DNA of 64,000 nucleotides from Erodium maritimum (GCA_963921825.1 OY997592.1:55820336-55884335), one strand, 5' to 3'; shown: positions 11,755 to 24,225, numbered from the stretch's first letter. The notes: generated from the letters alone by a model not told the origin. Program-made: numbers and translations.

Positions 11755-12255
11755 AATTTCGAAGAGGTTTGTAATTTAATAAAAGTCTTATGCGTTTCGG
11801 ATAATGTTTTCAACATGTTTGAATTTTATTTTTCCTTCCCTCTTCTTCCACCAATGACATTGTGTTATGTGACCAAATTGGTAAAGAAGAAAAATAGTTG
11901 TTGCTCGTGGAGCAATTAGTCCCCCAGCGACCGAAATTATCACCTTCTCTTTCCTCACCACACTTTATTTTCACGCAACGGTCGCAACCCATTTCAAATT
12001 TTACACCCTCATTTTCCCATCCAGATTATAAAAATCCACATGAATAACATGTTAAAAGACGTATTGATCGATAAGGTCATTAGTTTCAAAGAGATTATAA
12101 CTTTTTTGAAGCATACCAATTTGAACTTGTGTACGAGAATTCTAGTCATGCAATAAATAATGAGATAGATGACAATCCGGTTGAAGAATATGAGACTGTC
12201 AAAGAAGAGAATTGTGGTAAAGATGATGATCATCTTGTAGAAGAAAAAAGAATTC
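11755..12255. other. AT-rich spacer, nothing recognised
   Basis: Contains an AATAAA-like word near 11780 and a short acidic open stretch around 12100-12250 that I cannot assign. Confidence 0.35.
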
Positions 12256-14085
12256 CATAAACATGATTATGTTTTGAGTTATTTAAAAAAGCGTCATTCT
12301 CTAAATAAAAAATTCCCTCTGTCAAAACCCTACACATTTATCGCTCCTACAGCTTGCGGTTAGTCTGGTCGGATCCTGCGATCATGACGTCGCCGGTGGC
12401 ACACTTTGCTCTCCTTCCCGTTCTTACCCACTCTTTCCCGTCTTTCTCCTCTCTTCCCCTTGTTCTCGGTGATGGTGACCCGACTTGGATTCCTAACTTC
12501 CTCCTTTGGTGGTGTTGTTGGTGCTTGGTCGTGGTGCCTCATTGTAGCGTGGTGGTCGGGGTTCTGGGCGTCTTCTGCTGCTCTCAGACCTAGGATGCTA
12601 GATCTAGAGATCTGTTCGTCTAAGCTCCGCTTTGGTGATGGATCGTGGTGTCTTGTCGTGTTGTGGTGGTTAGGTTTTCCTCCGTCTTCTGTTGCTCCAG
12701 GCCGTGTTTTGCTACTTCCGGACATGCGGTGCTAGATCCAGAGAAATTGTTCGTCGGAGCTCAACTTGGGTACTGGGATTTGATGATGGCATTCATTCGT
12801 CGGCGACTGTGTGTAGATTCTTGTCGCGCACAACGGTTGTCTTTATGGCCGGATTTGCTCCATTCATATGCGGGGCTTCACCACTCCTCTTCCATGGGCT
12901 TGTTGTGGCTAGTTTTACTTCGTTGCAGGATGGTTGCAGATGGGGTCTGGTTATCCTTCTCGGATCTGTCGTTCGAAACCAAAGATGTTTGTTGGGTTTG
13001 GTCTCCGACATCCGCTTCGATCTCGTCCTCCCCTCGATTCTGGTACCCCTTCCTCGACATTTTGGTTGTTGTCAGGCCCCACGGTTGGTGTTGGCTCCCA
13101 TGGTGGTGTTTTGCCACGTTTTGTCTTAGTTGAAGATTCAATGTGATGGGTCTTTTGGAGGTATTTGTGGTTGTGGTTGTGGTTGTGGTTGTTCTGTCGG
13201 CAACTTCTCCTTTTTCCGTTGACTTAGTCTTTGTAGGTAGTTGTTGTTTATGTCCCTCCATGTTTAGATCTTTTTGGTATTCCACTTTTTGTCGGAGAAG
13301 AGTTTGAAGCCAAATCAGTCTAACTCTCATCTTGGATCGTCAGAGTGTGTTGGCATTCAGCGGGTTATCTCTGGCAATTGAGCAGTATATGAAGGGTTGA
13401 TCTTGGAGTTCCTTCAGAGTCTTTTAGTTCTCTTTCGCTTGTTTCATCGTCTAGGTAATGCGTTGAGCTTTGATCGGATCCCCTTATTCTCGTCTCTTTG
13501 ACGACGGTTTCAGGGTTTTTCAGATTCGACACCTCTCTTTGGGTTGATTGATGTTTTTGGCCTCGGTTGGGATCTCCTTGTGAGATTTGAGCAGTGTTCG
13601 ACATTAACATCTGGGCGTTGTAGTGGTGGTAAGTTCTCTCTGTATGTTTTGCTGAGGTTTGAGTTTCCGATGAGCGTCATTTCGAAGTTGGAGGATGTGG
13701 ACTCGATAGGTTCTTCGGGTTTTGTTCTGTTTTCTTGAGCTTCACGTTTGTTAAATCTAGGTTTCATACCTTGTTAGGGGCTTCATGGTTGAAAAATCTA
13801 AGTTCATAGACTTTTGTTTGTAATTTTACTTCTTGATATTCACGGTAGAAAAAATTAGATATTAAGACCTTTCTTATTAATCTGGTTTAGGTTGAGGTTT
13901 GTCTCAGTCTCTTTTTGTACTTTGTTTTCTTCATATTTGTAAAATCGGGGTGTAGGATTATTAGAATCATCATTAATTTGGCTCTATTTTAGTGTCATTG
14001 TGTTTCTGTACTCTGAAAGGTAATCTCTTTGCCTGATCTTTACTTCAAAGATCATGTATGAATAATATTTGCTGATCAAAAAAAG
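12256..14085 (+). mobile_element. GC-rich non-autonomous LINE-derived retroposon (family B)
   Basis: The 3' end reads ...ATATTTGCTGATCAAAAAAAG, a typical plant LINE tail. A candidate 10-bp TSD AAAAGAATTC occurs at 12246-12255 and 14086-14095, but it is A-rich, so the left border is uncertain. The interior is GC-rich and pyrimidine-skewed, with a TTGTGG hexamer run near 13165-13195. It shares its 3' third with the element at 8859-10507. Long open frames here have no recognisable domain and probably reflect base composition. Confidence 0.6.
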
Positions 14086-14095
14086 AAAAGAATTC

Positions 14096-14397
14096 TGGTA
14101 TCTAAGTTTGAGTAATTCCATTTATGCAATCTCTAAACTGTCGTTTTACTAAATTGATGCATTTTTTTGTAATCCTTTCGACGATTCAAATATTTTTTCT
14201 AGTTCAATTGATCCTGGCGATTTAAAAAATAAAATAATCTGATGATATGCTAGTCATTGACAATTTGAATGAATAGAATGAAGGTTTAAAAAAAATTATT
14301 AGAATCTGTATGAATCTGATGTAACTTGCCAAATTCATTATGGATGTTCTTCTAATAATCAAAACAACAGTATACGAATAGGTTGTGTGACCCTAAC
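14096..14397. other. AT-rich spacer, nothing seen
   Basis: Short AT-rich stretch between two retroposons; no feature recognised. Confidence 0.4.
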
Positions 14398-14409
14398 CAT
14401 GTTGGTAAA

Positions 14410-15475
14410 AACACCAAGAAGAGAATGAAGAGCTCAGGTAGGGTTTCTGCGCCGCCTTACTGCACCTCACCCCATCCCAGTCTCCACCCCTCTCGGCGTA
14501 GTTTCGGCCCTTCGTCTCGACTGCCATGGCGTTCTCCCCGTTCCTCTACCCCTCATGTGGCTGCTAGGCTGGGATTAGAGGATCTCCCCTTTCTGCGAGA
14601 CAACCTAACTTGGCGTTCTCCTCCCGCCTCTGCCCCCTCTCATCCTTCTCAAAGGAACGCCAAGGCTCGGCCTGCTTCTCCGACGTTCCCGTTGATCTTT
14701 TCTCTCCCCGTGTGAACCCCAATGGCGGACGCCCACCGACCTACTCCCTCGCCCCCCCCTCCGGGGATACCTAAATCCATCGGGCCATCCCACCAATTCC
14801 CTTGATTCAGGCTCCTCCAAATCCTACGATCTAGGACGGGTCACGCAGGTGGGATCCAAGGCTAGGTCTCCTTCCGCCACCACGTCGACCTCTGCAACCA
14901 ACGTTGCCACCGCCGTCTAAGCATCGTGCGGTGGTCTCCCTGGTGACGTGTGTTCCAAGGAAACCTCATATAGAGTTTTCTTTTGGGTCTCTACAGCCCA
15001 AGACCGATGGGCATCTACAGCCCATTAGTGGTGGGCCCTCGGCACCCCCTGCGGTGAATGGAGAGGGAACTGGAGCAATTAAGAGGTCAGCAGCTGGAGC
15101 ACCTCGGGAGGAGCAGGTCAGGGCGGGGAAGCAGCCCCACCAGGATGAATGAGTGGTACGCAGTGTATCAGGGACTAGCTCTGGGAGGGTCCATGTAGGA
15201 TGTGATGCCTCCCCCCTTCACCTTTACCGTCGAGGTCCCTCAGGATCTCCGGTATCCCATTCCCCTCTTCGTCTTCTGTCGCGGCCCATGAGACATTCCA
15301 GCTCAGTGATAGCTGGCCCATCCAATACCGTCAATGACGATTATAGTATGAAAAGAACTGCGACACTATTGTGTCTTTTGTCTGTTCTTGGTGTTCGTGA
15401 TCAGAGAATTATTCCTGATACACTCAATTGTACTTGATTTAAATTAATAAATTTTACCTTTCGATCAAAATAAAA
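14410..15475 (+). mobile_element. Non-autonomous LINE derivative with 12-bp TSD
   Basis: The 12-mer CATGTTGGTAAA flanks it at 14398-14409 and 15476-15487. The 3' end (AATTTTACCTTTCGATCAAAA) is LINE-like. Its last 150 bp (GTATGAAAAGAACTG, TTATTCCTGATACACT) resembles the 3' end of the LINE at about 21.46-26.75 kb, so it looks like an internally deleted relative of that LINE. The 5' part is GC-rich, with open frames lacking recognisable domains. Confidence 0.75.
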
Positions 15476-15562
15476 CATGTTGGTAAATGAGCAAGTGAAA
15501 CTCCTCGATTTAAAACCATGTTGGTAAGTGAGCAAGGGAAACTCCTCGGTTTAAAACCATGT
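15476..15562. repeat. 41-bp tandem repeat that served as LINE target
   Basis: Units start CATGTTGG at 15476 and 15517, with a partial unit at 15558. The left TSD copy of the preceding element (14398-14409) is the start of the first unit, so the LINE inserted into this repeat. Confidence 0.7.
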
Positions 15563-16029
15563 GGGCGGGCAAGTTGTTGAAGCGGCGGGTGAGTTTGAGC
15601 AACCATATGGATATGCCCAACAGTTTCCCTCTTTTAGTTGCAATATGATATAATTATTATGTACCTACTAATGAACTATTTGGTGCAATATTATGAATTG
15701 TGTTTCTATTGACAAACGAGCATATCATTAGATTGTCTCTTCAAAAACTCCAAAACTTGATTCATTTTTAAGTAAATAAGAATTTGTTAGCTGAATGCTG
15801 GCCTGTAACTGAAAATTTTAATCTACAAATTAATAGTTAAATTATAGGACATAATCATTCCGGTGTCTATAGTTGATGAATGATGATGTGTGAGCATTGT
15901 GAAGAATAATGACAAAACCATTAATTGCATTCAGTTATGATTCTCATTTAAACTTCTTTATTACCTTTCAATTAGTGAATTGGAGTGCGGTCCACATTCG
16001 CTTTATATATGTATTTTTTGTTAGCAATT
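15563..16029. other. AT-rich spacer, no gene seen
   Basis: No open frame, tail or inverted repeat recognised. Confidence 0.45.
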
Positions 16030-16046
16030 AGCATAGTATAAACTTA

Positions 16047-17489
16047 TCCTCGTCTTATACTTTACACATCATTAACATAGGAAAATAATAATTATTAACC
16101 TCACAGAGGTTACTCTCAAAACCCTTCTAGGATTTCATTTTCGCCGCTGTTGTCGCCGTCTGCCCGTCGCCCTCCTCCACCGTCCGGTTACCTGGTATTA
16201 TCTCCTCTCCCCGTAGTGCTACTCTCCTTCTCCCTCATCCCTATGGTGCCCCCGATCCATCGCTTTCAGCGCGAAGGGTACCCCCCCCCCCCGGAATCCA
16301 TGACTGCCGAACCACCTCACTCTGGATCATCCTTTTGAGTTTGGTCGTCCACGCCCTACCATGATCGATCATGCCAACCCTATCTTGGTTCTCCACAATA
16401 GGGGATGGTCCATGCACGACATGCACCACGATCCGACGTGGTTGCATAGGGATCCTTGGCAATGCCCTCCACCGGAGTCCGTCCGGACTTTTGCAGCCAA
16501 TCCTGGCAACCGCCGCCCTCTCCCGGATTGGGATCAGCCACTCCAACGTCAGGAGGCACTAGCTCGGGGTCTGATTCCAGTTCCCCCACCGGCGGGCATC
16601 GGGAACCCGGCCTTTCCATGGGACCCGGTGCAGTATTGTTCCTGGTCTTCGACTTATCAACCAGGAAATGGCCAGCCGGAGTTTGGGATGCAATTGGGTA
16701 GGGCTCCATATTACCAGCCAGAGTTTGGGATGCAGTCGGGTAGGGCTCCCTATTATCCAGGCCATGTCAACCCGAGAAGGACCGAGACCGGCAAGAGCCG
16801 GGTGCACCAAGAGCAACGGAGTACTACTGTCAAAGTGCTGCATCCGTCGCCGACAATAACCAAACGGCAAGGCACGGAGGTCCCAAGCCCTAAATCTCGC
16901 TTGAAGATTGGGGCCAAGTGGAAGAAGCCTGATCCACGGCTGGGGGATCTGATGAACTGCACTTTGGCTCGACGGGGGATCCTGCGCTTCACCACATTCG
17001 TTGGACCAAGACCCAAGGTGATCAAGACGAGGCACAAACCGGAGTCTAAAGGGCAGCCAACCTCCACTGACCAAGCACAGGAACGGGACACTAGCCCGGG
17101 GGATAGCAACCCCCCGGGAGAGGAATGATCCCCCAGAGCGGGGGTGGGAAGGACCGCCAGGGACCTATACCCACAGACCCGGGACGTCTACAGCCGAGAC
17201 GTCTCAGGGAATCCGCACCAAAGGCCTTCTCTACTTTCAGATTGATTGTTTTAGGACGAATAAGACTTTGGTTAGGTAGATTTCATTCCGTTAGTTTTAT
17301 ATTGTTTGAAACAGTGGATCGAGGAGTTCCTGAGTTTGGATCTGCGAAACAAAGCAGACTATTGTTATGGAACCATGTGCGCCCGATGGGCCACGGCCGA
17401 TCGGGACAACAGCTGGTATCCGGGACTGTTAGGTCCCACATTGTAAGCACGTTGATTTATTAATACTACTTCCTTCCCGTTTCAAAAAA
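16047..17489 (+). mobile_element. Non-autonomous LINE-derived retroposon (family A) with an intact 255-codon ORF
   Basis: The 3' end is ...CCCGTTTCAAAAAAA. The flanks at 16030 and 17490 share AGCATAGT exactly and continue imperfectly (14 of 17), a probable TSD. The 3' half contains ACCCACAGACCCGGGAC, matching the minus-strand element at 10690-11739, so both belong to one family. A C12 run lies at 16281-16292. No RT, endonuclease or zinc knuckle is visible. Confidence 0.62.
16361..17128 (+). CDS. Hypothetical protein inside family-A retroposon (255 codons)
   Basis: Uninterrupted frame from ATG to TGA within the GC-rich retroposon. I do not recognise it. The N-terminal half is rich in Pro, Gly, His and Trp. 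Around residues 105-132 a 14-residue unit occurs twice in tandem (PEFGMQLGRAPYYQ, then PEFGMQSGRAPYY). The C-terminal half is basic (KIGAKWKKPDPRLGD, then ARRGILRFTTFVGPRPKVIK) and might bind nucleic acid. It could be a diverged LINE ORF1, a captured host fragment, or a chance frame in GC-rich DNA. Base composition differs sharply from the flanks. Expression is not indicated by anything I can see. Confidence 0.35.
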   Translation: MIDHANPILVLHNRGWSMHDMHHDPTWLHRDPWQCPPPESVRTFAANPGNRRPLPDWDQPLQRQEALARGLIPVPPPAGIGNPAFPWDPVQYCSWSSTYQPGNGQPEFGMQLGRAPYYQPEFGMQSGRAPYYPGHVNPRRTETGKSRVHQEQRSTTVKVLHPSPTITKRQGTEVPSPKSRLKIGAKWKKPDPRLGDLMNCTLARRGILRFTTFVGPRPKVIKTRHKPESKGQPTSTDQAQERDTSPGDSNPPGEE

Positions 17490-17739
17490 AGCATAGTGAA
17501 AACTTTTATTGGAACAGAATGGTAAAGCTAAAGTCAGCCAAACATTGATATGAATAAGGAAAGAGGAAAATAAAAAAGACAAAGATTTTATTTTAATGTG
17601 TAGGTATTGAACGATCATCTTATAATGGAATACTCAGTTATATTAGGGGTAAAGTATGAGAGACGATCTTTTGTTGTTGGGGTAATACTGAAAAAAGGTA
17701 ACACAATTTTCAACTCGATCTGATTTCCGTGGAAATAGC

Positions 17740-19650
17740 TTAGGGACAATTATAGGTGGCAAGGGCAATCAAGGAGAACACTAAGAAATGGAGGAATCAA
17801 GGCATCGGATTTGCACCGAACATTATAAGACGATATGTGTGTCTCTACACACATCTTGTTGCATAGAGGGTCACTCATTTTCCTTAGCGAGGCTACTTGA
17901 CAGACCTCCTTCTTCTTGTTCCTCGGTCGGTGTGGGATCGTCCAGACTCCTCTTCTTCGGGGCCTGCAGCGTGGATAACACTCTCTCATCCTATAGACTA
18001 AATTTTGTAGGCCTTTTTCCGTGTTTGACGAGTGGTCGGGGCTTCAATAGAGGTTAGAGAGTCATTCGCCTCCCCCTTTCCTGCTTTGGCATGAGATGGG
18101 GTGTCGTTCCTACCATGCTCTGTCCCGCTTCACAAAGGTCAAGTTGGGGTGGGTTGGGAGGAAAGGGCACGACCAGACTACTCCATGTGTATGTCGAGGT
18201 CTTGATGTGGAGGATTTCTGAATTCATAAAGGAGAGATCAAACTAAGATGGACCTGGCAGTTGGTCGAGGTCCCTGCTCTTGCATTCGGTTTCCTAGTGC
18301 CTTATACAACCACAATGGAAGCAGAAGACTAGACTGCGAGCATACTAGAACCAAACCAAGGTTGTCGTCTCATGGCCCGATATGGTTATACGGGCCCTTC
18401 GACAAAGAGGTGTGGCCAGATCCTTCAATAACCAGGCCCGTAGAGTGTCTCCCCACCCCCATTCCGACCTTATCCGTCCGGACATCCAGGCAGCCTCCCA
18501 ATGAGTCCCTTAGTTGCCAGCCTATTTCTTGTGTAATGTCGTCCCCAGGTAGGCTGGAGACCAGAGCCTAGAGCTGAGGGAGCGAGAACGGTAGGGTAGT
18601 TGGGTTGATCCCTGGTTTGAGATCCTCCAAGATGAGTGGTGCGTGCTTGAATGACCAAGGTTCTACACGCCCGATTTGATCCTTCCCATCTTAGGATGTG
18701 ATCTCGATGGAGCTAGGGACCTTGCTATTATAATGAGAACTCAGCACCGCTTCGATCTTTTTGAAGCCCTCCTCAATCGACCCTTAAGCATTACACAAAC
18801 CTCGTCATAGTATGGGTAATACTCTCTATGTGCGTCCAACAATCAAAGGCGAGGAAAGCCTAGTAAAGACGTCCGGTAGAGGGAGGGCAACACCAAAGTC
18901 GATATGGAGCGACGATGGTGATCGATTTGAGAGAGGGACGAGCGCTTGATCTAAACCAAGATTGAGGTATTAGTTATACTAATCACACTGAATGACGACA
19001 TCTTCTCAAATCGAGGATTCGTCGACAAGGTACACATATCCGACCGGAGCGGAGTAGAGGCACGATCCCTAGAAGAGATAAAACTAGGGGAAGCACTCCC
19101 GCTATCCGTTACAGGTTCCCTTACCGTCTCTATCAACGGAGCAACCACATCCATCGCCTCTAAATGCTTCTTGACCAATTCACTCATGGTCTTCTTGTCT
19201 CCAAACAAAGAGTTTCTTAGAGACGCCACAACGCGAACCAAGTCCTAAGACATTTTGAAATGCACAAAGGTATAACGATTACCTTTGGAAGCTAGCTTAG
19301 AGCCAGCGTCGACGGTTCCAAAAAGGGCCCAAAGAGTCCTTAGTTGTTCAATTGTAGTGGTGTTGGAGAAGTTTCTTAGAAAAGTTGGATAGTATCTGTT
19401 CGGAAATTCAATCACTCGAGTTTTCGGGCCTCTCCATCTTTGACCAACGACATTCTAATCCCCTCCGATAGTGGATTATGTCCAAAGTAGCGAAGGAGGA
19501 CATCAAAGCAACAATTTGGGTCTGAGCAAAGACACTAACCAATCCCAACAAGTATGTCCTTGGATAAACCAAGGAAGGGTTACAGAAGCCCCGTGAAGGG
19601 GAGGAACCACCTCCCTGGTTTATTTCTCAACTAACAAATGTTTACAAATA
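17740..19650 (-). mobile_element. Degenerate LINE ORF1 region (DUF4283 / CCHC knuckle)
   Basis: On the minus strand near 18330-18290 the frame contains CFHCGCIRHLETEC, which fits the CX2CX4HX4C zinc knuckle of plant LINE first ORFs. Upstream words such as IGWQLRDSLGGCLDV resemble the DUF4283 part. Frameshifts and stops are frequent. I could not find a TSD or a clear 3' tail, so borders are approximate. The region 17507-17740 to its left is AT-rich with nothing recognised. Confidence 0.5.
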
Positions 19651-19812
19651 TGTCACGAGCTACCCAATAAATTGATCATAATCCAAAACTTTTACCTTTT
19701 GTTAAAATAAATGAAAAGCGATACATGTTCCATTCAAATCGACGGAATAGCCTCTTTTAGTCATGTGTCATACACATATGGTTTCTATTTTTCAAATAAA
19801 AAAACTGAACAA

Positions 19813-21060
19813 GCTTTTTTTTAGAATAAAAAATAGTTTTCATTAATAATGGGGGAGAATCATTACACCGCCTAGTTCCTTCAAGAGAACAGTGATCCAA
19901 TAATCCTGAAATACGAACCGCTCTAAAATAAACCCGATTATAGCAATCAGGATAATACATGAAACATAACTAAAACAGGAAAAATAACTAATACAGAAAA
20001 GGAAACCAAAGCTACAACTGAAAAGGAAACCAAAGATAGAACTAAAAAGGAAACCAAAGGGTGCCATCTGCCAGGAACAACTCAAGGTGGAGCCTAAACA
20101 CTACTTGGTCCTTCCTCTTCAAGGACTCGTCTTGTCGACTGGTGGGTCAACTAAACCAACGAACTTGAACCCGACAATACGGCGGGGAGGAATGACCCTA
20201 ATCAGGGACCCCTTCCAAGGTAGATCCCTAGAGCCATAAAATCCTTTAATCACTCTTGGCGGGACTGTTTCCCAGCCTTCGCCTAATCTTCTCGCGGCTC
20301 CCCCACCATGCTCCTCTTATGGCCCCCAAAGCCCTATAGCATCCCAAATGGGCCAGACCCAGGGAGGCCTATGTCTAAACACCCAAGTGGCCTATCGTAG
20401 AGGACTGGCCGAGGCCCCAAGTGGAAGGCTCCTTACACATCCGAAACTGGGCCCTAAGACCTGGGTTAGGTATCGAGTCCATGGTCATGAGGGGAGCCTT
20501 CCTTCGGGGCAATCCAGCCTTAGGAATCGAATCTAAGGTCAGCGGTGCGAACCTCGGCGGTGGTGGTGGAATCGGGTCCCGTCCCCAATCAGTAGCATAC
20601 AGTCTGTCTTCATTCGTCGTTTTGAAATCCAGCATGGAGTCATCATATTGAGGAATCCGCGGCACCTCCCACTCGTAGTCTCTGCCCATATGACCAATCT
20701 TGCCACGGTTGAAACAGAAGGCAGGAAGCTTGGCATATGTGATGGTAACTCGTACGGGTCCTGGTATTCCAAGAAACGCATTATCATCACCCGTTGGAGG
20801 GGTTGATGGATAGCCATCTAGAAGCGCACATTCATTGTACCACCCCAGCACATACCTCATTGGTCACATGGGGTATCCACATGCTCCCCTAGGGTTGCCC
20901 CAATAATCTCTCTAGTTGGCCCTTACAGACGAGGGGCGGTATCCCCCGAGCAAACACCCAGAGTTGAAGACGATCGAAGTGAGGAAGGTCTCGGGACATC
21001 GGGTCTACAATCTCCCTGAGCAGTAGAGGGTGGTCGTGGAAGCACTGTGGTTCATTCTAC
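19813..21060 (-). mobile_element. Degenerate minus-strand LINE with CCHC-type ORF1 and poly(A) end
   Basis: The T8 run starting at 19815 is the minus-strand poly(A); the preceding minus sequence (CATTAATGAAAACTATT...) is LINE-tail-like. The frame 20860-20375 includes PVRVTITYAKLPAFCFNRGKI, then GHMGRDYEWEVPRIP. This is the DUF4283-to-zinc-knuckle junction, with two of the expected Cys lost (FCFNRG for FCFNCG, RDY for RDC). No RT is seen. The TSD was not found, so the 5' border is a guess. Confidence 0.58.
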
Positions 21061-21460
21061 CGTACCCATACCCGGGCTTCTAGAGACACAAAATATGTAG
21101 TTAAAAGATTCGTGATCCATTTGGGTGGATAATTTTAAAAAATTACCTTCAAAATTTTGAATAAAATAATAAATATTGGAGTACCATTTTAATACGCAAT
21201 ACAAATATTATCAAAAAAGTCATGCGACTTGCTGCAAGTAGCCTGTAAATTAAAAAAAACGTAGAAATAAGAGACAAAAGTAGCATGATTATCGCATCTG
21301 TATGTAGTCCATAGACAGTCACAAGAAGAGAAAAAAAAAGGTCATGAGAACAGCTACCATCGCCCACTAACCATTCACATGTCAACAGACTCCAAACTTA
21401 AATACAGTAAAATAAAAATAACTATTAACTTACGGGTTTTGTTTGGACCATTAATAACAT
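21061..21460. other. AT-rich spacer, nothing seen
   Basis: Short spacer between oppositely oriented LINE remnants; no feature recognised. Confidence 0.4.
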
Positions 21461-22499
21461 GAATTAGCTTTGATGCAAAACCTCTCTCGTCTCGAGATCC
21501 TCTGCTCGAGAAATCTCTTAGTCCTACGATCTCCTCTGCTCCAGTCATCGGTGTTACCTACAGGTATGCCTCTAATAGACCTGTTCCGTACCGCTTGCCC
21601 AGGTGCAGCCCTCGGTACTTCAATCGCCGCCTCGTCCCTCCTCGGACGTGGTGTACCCCCACACGATAGGGAGACGTCGAAATCCACTCGAACCGACCAA
21701 GGCGTCTTCTGCCCTCTCTCTCTCTCATTCCTCTTCCATCTTCTCCAGCCACGGCGGAGGGTACCTTCTCCCTTGGTCAAGCAACCCCTATAACCAAACC
21801 CCGTCAGAGTCGCCCAAATAAACCCCTAGGGATTGCGTCTTCTGCAAGCAAGCCAGGGCTCCGTTTCTCCAATCTCCAACTGATCTGGTGGCCGCAACGA
21901 CTAGGGTTCACCCCTCTCAAAAAGGGGTAGAATCGGCTAGGGCTCTAGTCGCTGAGGCTCCACCTGAATTCGCTCTTGCGTCTTTTGCAAGTAAGTCTAA
22001 GGCGCCGCTCCTCCAACCTGTAACTGATCTAGTAGTCGTGGCGGCTAGGGTTCCCCCCTCTCCACCAAGGGCAGAATCGGTTAGGGCTCCAGCCCTTGAG
22101 GTTCCACCTGGTTTTGCTCCTCTGGTTGTATTTGCTCTTTGTTGCGGCGGCCTCGACGAACACAGAATCGGTCCAGGTTCCCTCCTCTCCACGCTATCGA
22201 GATCTTATCCGAGGGAAGCCTCCGATGGAGGAACCGGGACGGACAGTGCTACAGGAACTCTGTGGGGGGAGGACTTACCTCGAACTTCGACCATATCACC
22301 ATTGTTCCTGCTGCTCTAGATCTGCCTCCGGGAGTTGTTCGGCGTCGACGGGTCTTCAAATCTAGAGACACTGGTTCCACCTCGGAGGCCCCACCAGCGG
22401 GGCCACCACTAGAGGTTAACCTCAACAATCTTCAGGATGGCTTCTCGGCCTGCTCACTGGAAGATGAAGAGGGGGTGGAGGTCGTGATGTCGAGTGCAT

Positions 22500-23420
22500 C
22501 GTTGAGCCCCTCATTGTTGGCTCGCCAACAATTTGCTATGATGGGCAAATTGTGGGCATCAAAACCACCTTGGAAGGAAGTGTTGCTCCGAATCGCCAAC
22601 AATTTGCTATGATGGGCAAATTGTGGGCATCAAAACCACCTCGGAAGGAAGTGTTGCTCCGAATCATCACCAGGGCATGGGGGCAGGCCGCGGAGGGTCT
22701 GGTCATCAAGGACATCGGACCAAGGGTATTCGGTTTCTACTTTGAGTCGAAAGAGGCGTACACGTGAATCCGTAGAAACGAACCTTGGTGCTTTGAAGGA
22801 CGTCCTCTCCTCCTCGGGGACTTGGACCCGATGGCTAAGGAGCCTCCGGCCTTGGATCGGATTCAACTTTGGGTACATGCTCACAGTCTTCCTCCCTTAG
22901 TGCGAACCAAGGCAACGGGGGAGACGATCGGCTTGCTGTTGGGGCTGAGCGTCGAGGTGTCATGTGACAAGTGGGAACATGCTGGAGAGGAACTGTTCGG
23001 ATACATTTCTAGAACCTAATAGAACGTCCCTTGCATCGCCATCTCCTACTCCGCTTTCGGGAATTTCTCGACCCAATTCGGGTATCTCTCACATAATCTA
23101 AGTTACTTGAATTCTGTTATAACTGTGGGATGATTGGACATGACCTCAAGGAGTGTCCCCGTGAAGTGGTGGGAACCCCGCGGTTCGACTCGTCCATGCT
23201 GGAGTATCAACGGGACCGGGACAACAAGGTATACGCGACAGACTGGAAACTGGTATCCTCAACTACTGCACCTAGGGGAACATTGTATCGAGGCAGCGGT
23301 CTGATGTATTCCCGAATACTGAACCTAACAGTGCGAGACCTCAGGGCGCCATTCAGACCTGCTTGGTGGATCCGGGCTGGAAAAATCTGGTGGTCAATCG
23401 GATCTCTAGTGGCCTGAAGC
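22500..23420 (+). pseudogene. LINE ORF1 remnant (DUF4283 + CCHC zinc knuckle)
   Basis: Consecutive plus-strand frames read like a plant LINE first ORF: RAWGQAAEGLVIKDIGPRVF and FGFYFESKEAY (DUF4283 core), then DRIQLWVHAHSLPP and TGETIGLLLG, then FCYNCGMIGHDLKECP, a complete CX2CX4HX4C knuckle near 23110-23160. Frameshifts separate the parts, and a 71-bp tandem duplication at 22523-22664 also shifts the frame. The protein would bind LINE RNA. Confidence 0.72.
22523..22664. repeat. 71-bp tandem duplication in LINE ORF1
   Basis: Two nearly identical 71-bp units (CGCCAACAATTTGCTATGAT...) lie head to tail. 71 is not a multiple of three, so the duplication breaks the frame. Confidence 0.85.
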
Positions 23421-24225
23421 CTGACACTCCGACCCTGCCTAAGCACAGAGATATAAGTGGACCTGGAACTATGTTTAGGTCTGATACAGGGGAAGGATTT
23501 GGGGGAGTGAAACGGGGTTCTACTAGTGAACCCCAGGAGGCCCAAGAGCAGGTGGGAAAGTATTCCCGCATGGAGGAATGAAAAGAATCCAGTGTTCTAG
23601 GGACTGGCCCTGAGAGGGGTCCTTGGTTAGAGTGTTGCCTCCCGAAGAAGTGGATAATAGCAGTTTCGGTCATACTCTACTGTGCATGTAGCGTTTAGGC
23701 AAGACCTTGAGCAGTCGTAGTCAACTTCGTTTAAAGTTAATTTTATTATGTAGCCTCTGTGGCATCTCATTCAATACCGTCAGAGATGGTTATAGTATGA
23801 AAAGAATTGTGATATCGTTACGTCTTTTTTTTGTTCTTCGAGGTCAGGGATTTATTCCTGATGCACTTAAAAAAAATTTATAGGCGATGAAATTATTATT
23901 ACCGGAATCCAAGGTGGATCCCTGAAAAAACCTCGAAAGGTTACACCAAAAAAGAAACTAAGCCAAAAGAAAACAACTCAGAACCAAAGCCAGCGAAAAA
24001 ACCACATTACCCCCTTCCAATCAACCTACGCCATTGCAGCATCATGCCCGATCTCGGGGCCGCAGACCACTGCTCGAAAGAAACATTCTGCAGAAAATCC
24101 CTTTCAACCACACCGAGCTTCTGAACGATTCTACCAACACTGCCCAATTTGCACAAGCACAACGAAGCGACCCTGGAGCGCAACAACAGAATGCTTCCAC
24201 CCTAAAAGCACCCTTCCCGAAAATC

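Noticed and set aside
12354-13150. Several long plus-strand frames as genes
   Set aside because: Frames overlap in different phases, composition is pyrimidine-skewed, and the region is within a LINE-derived element.
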